Source: an uncultured bacterium
GTDB taxonomy: Bacteria > Cyanobacteriota > Vampirovibrionia > Gastranaerophilales > Gastranaerophilaceae
NCBI GenBank assembly: GCA_947365485.1
Contig: CANAXK010000006.1
Location: forward strand, 1-20,193
Direction: 5' to 3'
Length of the DNA stretch: 20,193 nucleotides
Shown here: positions 15,691-20,193 of the stretch, in pieces
How the letters are laid out: every line of letters starts with the position of its first letter
Numbering within the stretch: the stretch's first letter is position 1
Notes under the pieces: generated by a model
Seen by the model: the letters and a program-made list of their open reading frames with translations, nothing else
Told to the model about the DNA's origin: nothing
Database searches by the model: none
Made by a program: the position numbers and the translations under genes

Positions 15691-15804
15691 TTATTTACCG
15701 AGCGTTGGAAGTATCATCAAAAGCCCCATGCCAACAGTCCACAAGATAAATGATACTGCAATTAACCCAACTATCAATTTTTTATGTTCTCTAAAAAAAT
15801 CCAT
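15691..15804 (-). CDS. 37-aa single-pass membrane protein
   Basis: This short gene is easily missed. It reads MDFFREHKKLIVGLIAVSF, then ILWTVGMGLLMILPTLGK and TAA. One transmembrane helix covers about 10-32, with a basic N-terminal flank (REHKK) that predicts an N-in orientation. GAGGTG lies 4 nt before the ATG. A near-consensus promoter lies just upstream, and the next gene's ribosome site begins within 20 bases of its stop. It is therefore the first gene of the M23-lptD-aldolase operon. Function is unknown; the context suggests a membrane adaptor for the murein hydrolase or another envelope role. No family name can be given. Confidence 0.7.
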   Translation of the reverse strand: MDFFREHKKLIVGLIAVSFILWTVGMGLLMILPTLGK

Positions 15805-15820
15805 TTTCACCTCTTACTAT

Positions 15821-15849
15821 ATCATAGTACAAAAATAGATTTTGAGCAA
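15821..15849 (-). promoter_or_regulatory. Promoter of the envelope operon
   Basis: Minus strand TTGCTC (15844-15849), 17-nt spacer, TATGAT (15821-15826). The transcript would start near 15814, ahead of the GAGGTG that serves the 37-aa gene. Confidence 0.6.
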
Positions 15850-15870
15850 TTTGTAAATCTTTAAAATCTA

Positions 15871-15900
15871 TTGACTTTTATTACCTTATACTTCTAAAAT
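15871..15900 (+). promoter_or_regulatory. Promoter of the small HTH locus
   Basis: TTGACT (15871-15876), 18-nt spacer, TAAAAT (15895-15900). The predicted start is near 15907, 20 nt before the ATG of a 35-codon ORF and about 110 nt before the HTH protein. Confidence 0.45.
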
Positions 15901-15926
15901 AATCAAACCATAAAGTATGAGGTAGT

Positions 15927-16034
15927 ATGCAGAAACTTTGGTCAGAAATTGAAGAAAATAAAATTAAACTATCAAAGTCATTAAAAAATAAAAATAATAA
16001 AAATGAATTTTATTATTTATGTTTCGCATATTAA
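15927..16034 (+). CDS. Short 35-codon ORF upstream of the HTH gene
   Basis: It reads MQKLWSEIEENKIKLSKSL, then KNKNNKNEFYYLCFAY and stop. GAGGTAG before the ATG is a weak ribosome site. It follows a good promoter and overlaps the HTH ORF by 16 bases in another frame. The sequence is A-rich and low in complexity after residue 18. It could be a leader peptide, a real microprotein, or the broken front end of a former gene; I cannot tell which. Confidence 0.3.
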   Translation: MQKLWSEIEENKIKLSKSLKNKNNKNEFYYLCFAY

Positions 16035-16228
16035 ATCGTTCTATGAAAATTGCAATAAACATGTTTGAAGTTGAAACCATTGATAGTCAAGGAGATTTAC
16101 TAACAATATCTAAATGCGCAAAACACAAAGGTGTTCCAACTTCAACCATTAGATATTGGGTGGAAATTGGAAAAATTAAGCCTAGAAGTTATGCAAATGC
16201 AGGATACATGCTGTTTGCAAAAGATTGA
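16019..16228 (+). CDS. Small MerR-type helix-turn-helix protein
   Basis: The protein has 69 residues from the first ATG. Residues 27-68 form a winged-helix/MerR-like DNA-binding module (LLTISKCAKHKGVPTSTIRY, then WVEIGKIKPRSYANAGYML). This is the pattern of excisionases, HTH_17 proteins and the N-termini of serine recombinases. No Shine-Dalgarno precedes any of the in-frame ATGs (16019, 16043, 16061); 16061 would remove an unconserved-looking front. It stops right after the HTH, so it may be a stand-alone Xis-like factor or the remnant of a longer protein. The surrounding bases are much more AT-rich than neighbouring genes, which fits acquired DNA. Confidence 0.55.
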   Translation: MFRILNRSMKIAINMFEVETIDSQGDLLTISKCAKHKGVPTSTIRYWVEIGKIKPRSYANAGYMLFAKD

Positions 16229-16283
16229 AATCTTTCAACTTAAAAGTTAAATAATTCTTGTATAAACTTATTTCCATTTTCTT

Positions 16284-16584
16284 TTATAAACTATAGAAGT
16301 ACATTAGATTTTCAAAATGAGTATTTTCATCATCCAACTCAGGAAATTCATGGTATTTTTTTGTAGTTACATTTCTAATACCGTTATTTTCTAATTTTAA
16401 TTTATGATTTGGGAAGGTGGATAATAATTTTTCACCTTGTTTTATTTCCGACTCACGGTATGAAAGATAAGCCCCTTCGCATGCAGACTTATATTTTTGG
16501 TTAATTACCCATCTGGCATTAAATGACGGCTGATTTTGATTAGAAAATTTTGATAGCTGAATACAGACCTCTTTAATAAAAAAT
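16284..16584 (-). pseudogene. ORF remnant abutting the 3' end of tRNA-Leu
   Basis: An open frame of about 100 codons runs from the tRNA 3' end to a stop at 16284. The only in-frame ATG lies upstream of, and reads through, the tRNA gene, so it cannot be the real start. Within the frame (KYKSACEGAYLSYRESEIKQ, EKLLSTFPNHKLKLENNG) the composition looks protein-like, but I do not recognise it. AAAGAGGT lies 4 nt before an in-frame ATT, which could be a rare start codon. More likely it is a 5'-truncated gene left after recombination next to the tRNA. Confidence 0.3.
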
Positions 16585-16666
16585 TGTCGTAGGGGGGACT
16601 TGAACCCCCAAGGATTTCTCCACACGCCCCTCAAACGTGCGCGTATACCGATTCCGCCACTACGAC
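16585..16666 (-). tRNA. tRNA-Leu, anticodon GAG
   Basis: Read on the minus strand, the acceptor GTCGTAG pairs with CTACGAC and is followed by discriminator A; CCA is not encoded. The anticodon stem CACGT/GCGTG holds the loop TTGAGGG, giving anticodon GAG (CUC/CUU codons). The T arm is GGGGG-TTCAAGT-CCCCC. The long variable arm (class II) fits leucine. All arms pair, so the gene looks functional. Confidence 0.95.
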
Positions 16667-16702
16667 CCGTACTCTTATATATTCAATTTTCAATTATTGC
16701 CA

Positions 16703-16791
16703 GTCTTCGTGGCGGATGTTCCCTCAAGGGGAGCCCTCTCGGAAAACGTGACATTTAGTCACCTTTTCCTGCGGCAGAGTGCCACTACGAC
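16703..16791 (-). ncRNA. Candidate structured RNA upstream of tRNA-Leu
   Basis: A closing helix pairs 16781-16791 with 16703-16713 (9 of 11 pairs). Inside, 16741-16752 pairs with 16758-16769 (11 bp plus one mismatch, 5-nt loop), extended by CTCT/AGAG (16736-16739 with 16776-16779). A small hairpin sits at 16720-16732. On the minus strand the two mismatches of the closing helix are G-A and A-G around a U-A pair, a favourable non-canonical pattern; on the plus strand they are pyrimidine mismatches. A minus-strand promoter (16823-16851) would transcribe it into the tRNA. It matches no RNA family I can name; SRP, 6S, tmRNA and RNase P signatures are absent. Confidence 0.5.
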
Positions 16792-16822
16792 AAACATCAA
16801 TTATTTAATTTTCAACAAAACC

Positions 16823-16851
16823 ATATTAACACAAAAACTTTTTTGTTACAA
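16823..16851 (-). promoter_or_regulatory. Promoter for the structured RNA / tRNA-Leu transcript
   Basis: Minus strand TTGTAA (16846-16851), 17-nt spacer, TAATAT (16823-16828); predicted start near 16816. The tRNA begins at 16666, so the primary transcript would have a 5' leader of about 150 nt containing the structured element. Confidence 0.5.
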
Positions 16852-16865
16852 ATGTTATATTTTTA

Positions 16866-16894
16866 TTGACATGAAATTTCGTCTGTTTAACAAT
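16866..16894 (+). promoter_or_regulatory. Promoter of the small gene / dut pair
   Basis: Perfect TTGACA (16866-16871), 17-nt spacer, AACAAT (16889-16894). The start would be near 16901, with AGGAAAGG in the leader before the ATG at 16920. Confidence 0.55.
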
Positions 16895-16919
16895 TAAAAT
16901 ACAAGGAAAGGCAAGGCTT

Positions 16920-17150
16920 ATGAACGTATCATCAATTTCAGTATCAGACAACTGCAAACCTAGAAGAAACATGTTTATCAAATATGCAAACAGCTTCATG
17001 TCAATGATGAACAACGAAGAAAACCCTGTGGAAAAAGCACAAAAAGCCAACCTTCCTGCTGAAAAGAAAATCGACAAAACAATGGGAATCGAAACGCTTA
17101 CGATTTTCCCTAAAGAAGTTGTCGACGGAAAAACAATTATCACAGCCTAA
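16920..17150 (+). CDS. 76-aa protein of unknown function upstream of dut
   Basis: It has no recognised domain. The N-terminal half contains a short amphipathic stretch [18 protein letters not shown]. The C-terminal half is Lys-rich, then ends in a strand-like segment [19 protein letters not shown]. It has no signal peptide or transmembrane helix. AGGAAAGG lies about 10 nt before the ATG, a TTGACA promoter is upstream, and dut follows after 20 bases, so it is expressed with dut. It is probably a lineage-specific cytoplasmic protein. Confidence 0.6.
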   Translation: MNVSSISVSDNCKPRRNMFIKYANSFMSMMNNEENPVEKAQKANLPAEKKIDKTMGIETLTIFPKEVVDGKTIITA

Positions 17151-17170
17151 ATATAGAGGGGAAGTATTTA

Positions 17171-17608
17171 ATGATTTTAAAGATTTTTAGAATGGAGCAC
17201 AATCGTTTTGTGCCTGAATACAAAACAGAAGGTGCTGCCGGAATGGATTTATGCGCTGCAATCGACGAGCCTGTCACTTTACAACCGCTTGAGCGAAAAC
17301 TCATCCCTACAGGTTTGAAAATCGAACTCGAGCATGGCTACGAAGCCCAAATCAGACCGCGCTCCGGACTTTCTATCAAGCACGGCATAAGTCTTATCAA
17401 CTGTGTCGGCACAATTGACGAAGACTACAGAGGCGAAGTTTGCATCCCTGTTGTAAACCTCTCCAACGAAGCTTACACAATCAACCCGGACGAAAGAGTT
17501 GCACAAATGGTAATCGCACGATGCGAGCAGGCTAAAATCGAAGTGGTGACTGAACTTACGGAAACAGTACGCGGCGCTGGCGGGTTTGGTTCTACCGGTA
17601 AATTATAA
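17171..17608 (+). CDS. dut: dUTP diphosphatase (trimeric dUTPase)
   Basis: It hydrolyses dUTP to dUMP and pyrophosphate, keeping uracil out of DNA and feeding dTMP synthesis. The 145-aa protein shows all five trimeric dUTPase motifs in order: [10 protein letters not shown] (21-30), RPRSGLSI (62-69), [12 protein letters not shown] (79-90, with D83 and Y86), [11 protein letters not shown] (105-115) and [10 protein letters not shown] (134-143). GAGGGG lies 9 nt before the ATG. It is the second gene of a two-gene unit and is followed by a hairpin terminator. Confidence 0.95.
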   Translation: MILKIFRMEHNRFVPEYKTEGAAGMDLCAAIDEPVTLQPLERKLIPTGLKIELEHGYEAQIRPRSGLSIKHGISLINCVGTIDEDYRGEVCIPVVNLSNEAYTINPDERVAQMVIARCEQAKIEVVTELTETVRGAGGFGSTGKL

Positions 17609-17646
17609 ATTTTATTAACTTTTATTGCACAAATTTCCCAAAATGC

Positions 17647-17675
17647 TTGACGGTTAAGGGAAAAAAGGTTAGAAT
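17647..17675 (+). promoter_or_regulatory. Promoter of the zinc-ribbon gene
   Basis: TTGACG (17647-17652), 17-nt spacer, TAGAAT (17670-17675), a near-consensus promoter. Its -10 overlaps the left arm of the dut terminator stem, so initiation near 17682 would start inside that hairpin. Confidence 0.65.
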
Positions 17676-17710
17676 AAAACCATAGCATACTAATTTGCTA
17701 TGGTTTTATT
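17673..17710 (+). terminator. Hairpin terminator after dut
   Basis: A perfect 15-bp stem (17673-17687 with 17696-17710) with an 8-nt loop ends in GGTTTTATT. It lies about 65 nt after the dut stop and overlaps the next gene's promoter. Confidence 0.6.
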
Positions 17711-17732
17711 AAATTATTTAGGAGACAATGTC

Positions 17733-18011
17733 ATGTACCAAGACGAAACGCTTATTTGTGAAGATTGCGGCAGTGAATTTATTTTCACAGCTGGCGAACA
17801 GGAATTTTATGCTCAAAAAGGTTTAGCAAATAAGCCAAAGAGATGCCCTGACTGCAGAAAAGCAAAAAAACAACAACACAGAGGCAAAAAGAGAATGTTT
17901 GATGCAGTTTGTGCAAAATGCGGTAAACAAACACAAGTGCCTTTCAACCCTACACAAGGCAGAGATGTATTGTGCAGAGAATGCTTTGAAGCTGAAAAGG
18001 CTGCTGTATAA
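17733..18011 (+). CDS. Zinc-ribbon protein (zf-trcl family)
   Basis: The protein is 92 aa. The first zinc ribbon pairs C9-x2-C12 (LICEDCGSEF) with C36-x2-C39 (KRCPDCRKAK) and is the zf-trcl 'probable zinc-ribbon' module (GEQEFYAQKGLANKPKRC). After a basic linker (QQHRGKKR), a second CxxC pair, VCAKCGKQTQVPF and VLCRECF, forms another ribbon. The biochemical role is unknown; the basic linker would suit nucleic-acid or ribosome contact, by inference. I chose ATG 17733 because AGGAGA lies 7 nt upstream and the family begins MYQD; an earlier in-frame ATG at 17700 lies inside the hairpin. Confidence 0.85.
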   Translation: MYQDETLICEDCGSEFIFTAGEQEFYAQKGLANKPKRCPDCRKAKKQQHRGKKRMFDAVCAKCGKQTQVPFNPTQGRDVLCRECFEAEKAAV

Positions 18012-18029
18012 AATCGAATAATATTAAGC

Positions 18030-18064
18030 AAAAATCAGAGGTCGTATTGAAGCCTCTGATTTTT
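18030..18064. terminator. Bidirectional terminator between the zinc-ribbon gene and nagZ
   Basis: A 12-bp stem (18030-18041 with 18053-18064) starts in A5 and ends in T5 on either strand, with an 11-nt loop. It serves both convergent genes; the last codons of nagZ (stop 18035-18037) lie inside the stem. Confidence 0.85.
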
Positions 18065-19000
18065 TAATGCCTGTATCCTATTATTAGCCTCAAAAATGCG
18101 AGCTCTCAATTCATCATTCTTTTGGGCCTCATAAGCAAGCCGCTCAATAACATCAATAGTTTCAGAATTAGCGTCTCTAAATATAAACATATCAACACCA
18201 GCAAGAATCGCCATGACACACGCTTCAAGCGAGCCAAAATCCTGCACGCCTTTCATCACCATATCATCGGAAATCACGACGCCATCGTATTTTAGCGTGT
18301 TCCTCAAATACCTGATTGCATTCTTACTCAAAGAAGCCGGAATCATCTCTTTGTCAAAACAGGTGCAGTGAAGATGCGCTGCCATAATCATGTCAGCCTC
18401 GCAGGTAAAAGGCTTTATATGAACTTTTTCCATAACCTCAAGCGGCAAATCGATTTGAGGAAGAGTTAAGTGGCTGTCTTTATCCGCATCGCCGTGCCCG
18501 GGGTAATGTTTAAGGCATGGTATTATCCCGTTTTTGCGGTATATTTTTGATACCAGATTCACGCCCTGTATCACCTCGTCAGTCTTATCAGAAAACGCGC
18601 GTTCGCCGATTATCGGGTTATCAGGGTTTGTATTAACATCCGCGCAGGGCGCAAAATTAAGGTTTATCCCATATTCAAAAAGTTCATGTGCGATTTTTTC
18701 AGTTTGTTCTGCTAAGAAATTTTCGCCTTTTTGAAAAGCAAAGCGCGGAGAAAGGTACCTTTCATGGATATTTTCTGTGCGCTCAACCCGTCCGCCTTCC
18801 TGGTCAATAGACAGGAAAGGAGGGATTAAAGATTTTTGTTTTATATCTGATATTAAAGATTCAAATTGTTCTTTTGATTCAATATCTCTTGTAAAAAATA
18901 TAACACCACCAAGCCCTTTTGAAAGAGCTTTATCCAGTTCTGCGCCGGTTCCTAAAATAAACATTTGATAAACTAGTTTTTCCATAAAACAATCATACAT
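18035..19000 (-). CDS. nagZ: Beta-N-acetylhexosaminidase, GH3 family (NagZ-like)
   Basis: It removes N-acetylglucosamine from GlcNAc-anhydroMurNAc-peptides during peptidoglycan recycling. The 321-aa length fits single-domain GH3 NagZ enzymes. Key blocks are DQEGGRVER (66-74), LKHYPGHGDADKDSH (163-177, with K164-H165 and the catalytic D175/H177 pair on the mobile loop) and VVISDDMVMKG (nucleophile D245). There is no signal peptide, so it is cytoplasmic as in Gram-negatives. The start is ATG 19000; ATG 18985 (MEKLVYQMF) is an alternative closer to the family's usual N-terminus. Neither has a Shine-Dalgarno. The 3' end overlaps a terminator shared with the zinc-ribbon gene. Confidence 0.9.
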   Translation of the reverse strand: MYDCFMEKLVYQMFILGTGAELDKALSKGLGGVIFFTRDIESKEQFESLISDIKQKSLIPPFLSIDQEGGRVERTENIHERYLSPRFAFQKGENFLAEQTEKIAHELFEYGINLNFAPCADVNTNPDNPIIGERAFSDKTDEVIQGVNLVSKIYRKNGIIPCLKHYPGHGDADKDSHLTLPQIDLPLEVMEKVHIKPFTCEADMIMAAHLHCTCFDKEMIPASLSKNAIRYLRNTLKYDGVVISDDMVMKGVQDFGSLEACVMAILAGVDMFIFRDANSETIDVIERLAYEAQKNDELRARIFEANNRIQALKNQRLQYDL

Positions 19001-19022
19001 TTAATTGATTAGAAAAATCAAC

Positions 19023-19051
19023 TTTTTATTATAATAGAATTAGGATATAAT
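19023..19051 (+). promoter_or_regulatory. Probable promoter of the TPR-like gene
   Basis: TTTTTA (19023-19028), 17-nt spacer, perfect TATAAT (19046-19051). A second TATAAT lies at 19030-19035 and overlaps one on the minus strand (19028-19033) that could serve nagZ. The -35 match is weak. Confidence 0.35.
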
Positions 19052-19080
19052 AGGGATAAAAGGAGTAAAACAGAGTCAGT

Positions 19081-19533
19081 ATGAAGAAAATAATATTAAC
19101 GATTCTTGCGGGATTTTTTCTATTATCGGCCATAAGTCTTGATGTTTCTGCGGCGAAGAAGTCTTCAAAGCTTTCAAAGGAAGCAATCACAGAGATGTCT
19201 GACAACATAGACAAGCTAACAGAAAAAATATACGGCAGGGCTCTTTTATCTCCGCAGGACAACGAGACCTTAATCGGGATAAAAATAAAACTTGATAACC
19301 AGATGCTTGTATCATCTTCAACCGAGCTTGCGCCTTTGTATTACAAGGCTGGCAATGTTTACAGGCTCCGTGACATGAAACCCGAAGCAATTGAGTGCTA
19401 TCAGACGATTTTAGAAAACTTCTCTGACACTGCACTGGCTCCAAAAGCACGCGCTGCGCTCGAAACACTCGGGGTAACAGTTACGACTCCGCAAAGTTCG
19501 GATGAAGAATCTGAAAGTGATGAAGGTATATAA
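19081..19533 (+). CDS. Secreted protein with a TPR-like repeat
   Basis: The 150-aa protein has a signal peptide (MKKIILTILAGFFLLSAIS, likely cut after DVSA, about residue 24). A helical region with one recognisable TPR-like hairpin follows (about 86-116: LYYKAGNVYRLRDMKPEAI, then ECYQTILENF), and an acidic Ser/Glu-rich tail ends the protein. One repeat is too few for a full TPR superhelix, so it may dimerise or cap a partner. AGAG lies 5 nt and AGGAG 15 nt before the ATG. It probably acts in the periplasm; no specific function is supported. Confidence 0.7.
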   Translation: MKKIILTILAGFFLLSAISLDVSAAKKSSKLSKEAITEMSDNIDKLTEKIYGRALLSPQDNETLIGIKIKLDNQMLVSSSTELAPLYYKAGNVYRLRDMKPEAIECYQTILENFSDTALAPKARAALETLGVTVTTPQSSDEESESDEGI

Positions 19534-19534
19534 T

Positions 19535-19566
19535 AAAAAAGACGGATTTTAAAATCCGTCTTTTTT
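19535..19566. terminator. Perfect 32-bp palindrome, bidirectional terminator
   Basis: Axis between 19550 and 19551. It begins A6 and ends T6, with GACGGATTTT as the rest of the arm, so it terminates both the TPR-like gene and the convergent coiled-coil gene. It begins one base after the TPR-like stop and ends one base before the other gene's stop codon. Confidence 0.85.
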
Positions 19567-19567
19567 A

Positions 19568-20167
19568 TTATTTTGTTGTTTGAATAAACAAGCTTATCAA
19601 ATCATTCAAAGCCGAGTACTGTTTCTGGTAGCTTTGTGATTGTTTTTCTAATGTTAAAATTTGTTTTTTGTATTCTTGAATAGAAGCCTGGCATTCGCGT
19701 GCAGAGACTTTCAAGTTTTCCTGAACCTGCTGCGCGTCTTGAAGAACGCTCTTCATAGAGATTCCAAGAGCTTCCATGGTTTGTTTAATAATCTGAGCAC
19801 CTGTGTGTCTAGATACACCGCTTGGCAGCTGGGAAATAAGCTTTTTCAAAACTGTAATATTTGCAGGCATCTCAAAAGATTCGCTCATTGTCTCAACAAC
19901 AGGAGTCTGAACAGGTTTTGGCTCTGCAAAGAAGGGGTCTTGCTCTTCTGCTATATCGTCAAAGAAATTACTGCTTGCAGCTTTAGCCGGTTTTGCAGGT
20001 TCTGCAAAAATATCATCATTAGAAGATGAAGCAAATATATCGTTATTAATAGGATTTGTAACAGGGGTTGATTCAAAGCTTACCGGCTCTGTTTCGAAAT
20101 CCATACTTTCTGCTTGTTTTTTCAAAGCTTCTACAATCTTTTTTCCAACACTTTCATTATTCGGCAT
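19568..20167 (-). CDS. Coiled-coil protein with acidic DIF/FFDD motifs, unknown function
   Basis: I do not recognise this 199-aa cytoplasmic protein. Residues 1-20 form a short helix (VGKKIVEALKKQAES). Residues 25-95 are disordered and acidic, with repeated short aromatic motifs NDIFASS, NDDIFAEP, NFFDDIAEE and DPFFAEP, separated by Pro/Ala. Residues 99-135 are a folded helical piece (ITVLKKLISQLPSGVSRHTG, then AQIIKQTMEALGISM). Residues 138-192 are a coiled coil rich in Gln. The layout, with short linear motifs in a linker plus a coiled coil, is that of an adaptor or scaffold. GGGAG lies 10 nt before the ATG. No partner gene is visible in the window. Confidence 0.7.
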   Translation of the reverse strand: MPNNESVGKKIVEALKKQAESMDFETEPVSFESTPVTNPINNDIFASSSNDDIFAEPAKPAKAASSNFFDDIAEEQDPFFAEPKPVQTPVVETMSESFEMPANITVLKKLISQLPSGVSRHTGAQIIKQTMEALGISMKSVLQDAQQVQENLKVSARECQASIQEYKKQILTLEKQSQSYQKQYSALNDLISLFIQTTK

Positions 20168-20193
20168 ATTTTTAATACTCCCTCATAGGTTTA

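Noticed and set aside
16284..16634. 116-codon ORF starting with ATG at 16634
   Set aside because: Its first 17 or so codons are the tRNA-Leu gene, so this start cannot be real; only the part beyond the tRNA is listed, as a remnant.
16703..16791. Identification of the structured element as SRP (4.5S) RNA, 6S RNA, a cobalamin or SAM riboswitch, or a second tRNA
   Set aside because: The SRP GGAAG/AGCAG core, 6S bubble, riboswitch consensus boxes and a T-arm GTTCRA motif are all missing.
16637..16897. Plus-strand ORF of 86 codons over the tRNA end and structured element
   Set aside because: It overlaps the tRNA and the stem-loop RNA candidate, has no ribosome site, and reads as low-quality protein.
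1..20193. CRISPR array, insertion sequence or transposase, rRNA operon
   Set aside because: No regularly spaced direct repeats, no transposase or integrase catalytic motifs and no rRNA segments were found. The only mobile-looking items are the DUF559 cassette and the patch beside tRNA-Leu.

Overview
The window most likely comes from a non-photosynthetic cyanobacterial relative of the Vampirovibrionia/Melainabacteria (Gastranaerophilales) type. This is inferred from gene content and protein style, not from a database search. The evidence is a moderately AT-rich genome, an LptD-like outer-membrane assembly protein with an OstA domain, a GH57-DUF3536 glycoside hydrolase, a cytoplasmic NagZ, a zf-trcl zinc-ribbon protein, and several small or membrane proteins I cannot assign. 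The envelope genes point to a two-membrane cell with peptidoglycan. No photosynthesis genes are seen.

Layout. The left edge holds the 3' end of rpsU (bS21) and a perfect 32-bp palindromic terminator. From about 5.15 kb leftwards runs a minus-strand cluster: a small sigma-70 family factor, gcvPB, miaB, alr and a secreted TonB-C-domain protein. The sigma and gcvPB genes overlap by 17 bp, and miaB and alr overlap by 4 bp. Divergent from the sigma gene, a plus-strand pair encodes a secreted beta-rich protein and a GH57-DUF3536 enzyme, ending in a strong terminator. Next come a compact DUF559 nuclease-like gene between two long inverted repeats, rarA, and a 400-aa membrane protein.

The block from 11.65 to 15.85 kb is a minus-strand envelope operon. 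It reads: a 37-aa single-pass membrane protein, a coiled-coil M23 murein hydrolase, an LptD-like protein and a class II aldolase. It has a clear promoter and a terminator. To its right, 15.85-16.58 kb is an AT-rich accessory patch with a small MerR-type HTH protein and an ORF remnant abutting tRNA-Leu(GAG). A highly structured element of about 90 nt lies directly upstream of the tRNA behind its own promoter. The right end carries a small unknown gene plus dut, a zinc-ribbon gene, convergent nagZ, a secreted TPR-like protein and a coiled-coil protein of unknown function.

The observations most worth a second look are three. The first is a repeat family (four copies), two of whose copies bracket the DUF559 gene as a mobile-looking cassette. 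The second is the unidentified structured RNA candidate ahead of tRNA-Leu. The third is the promoter architecture, with back-to-back promoters sharing a -35 region and extended -10 boxes six or seven nt from ATG, which suggests leaderless mRNAs.
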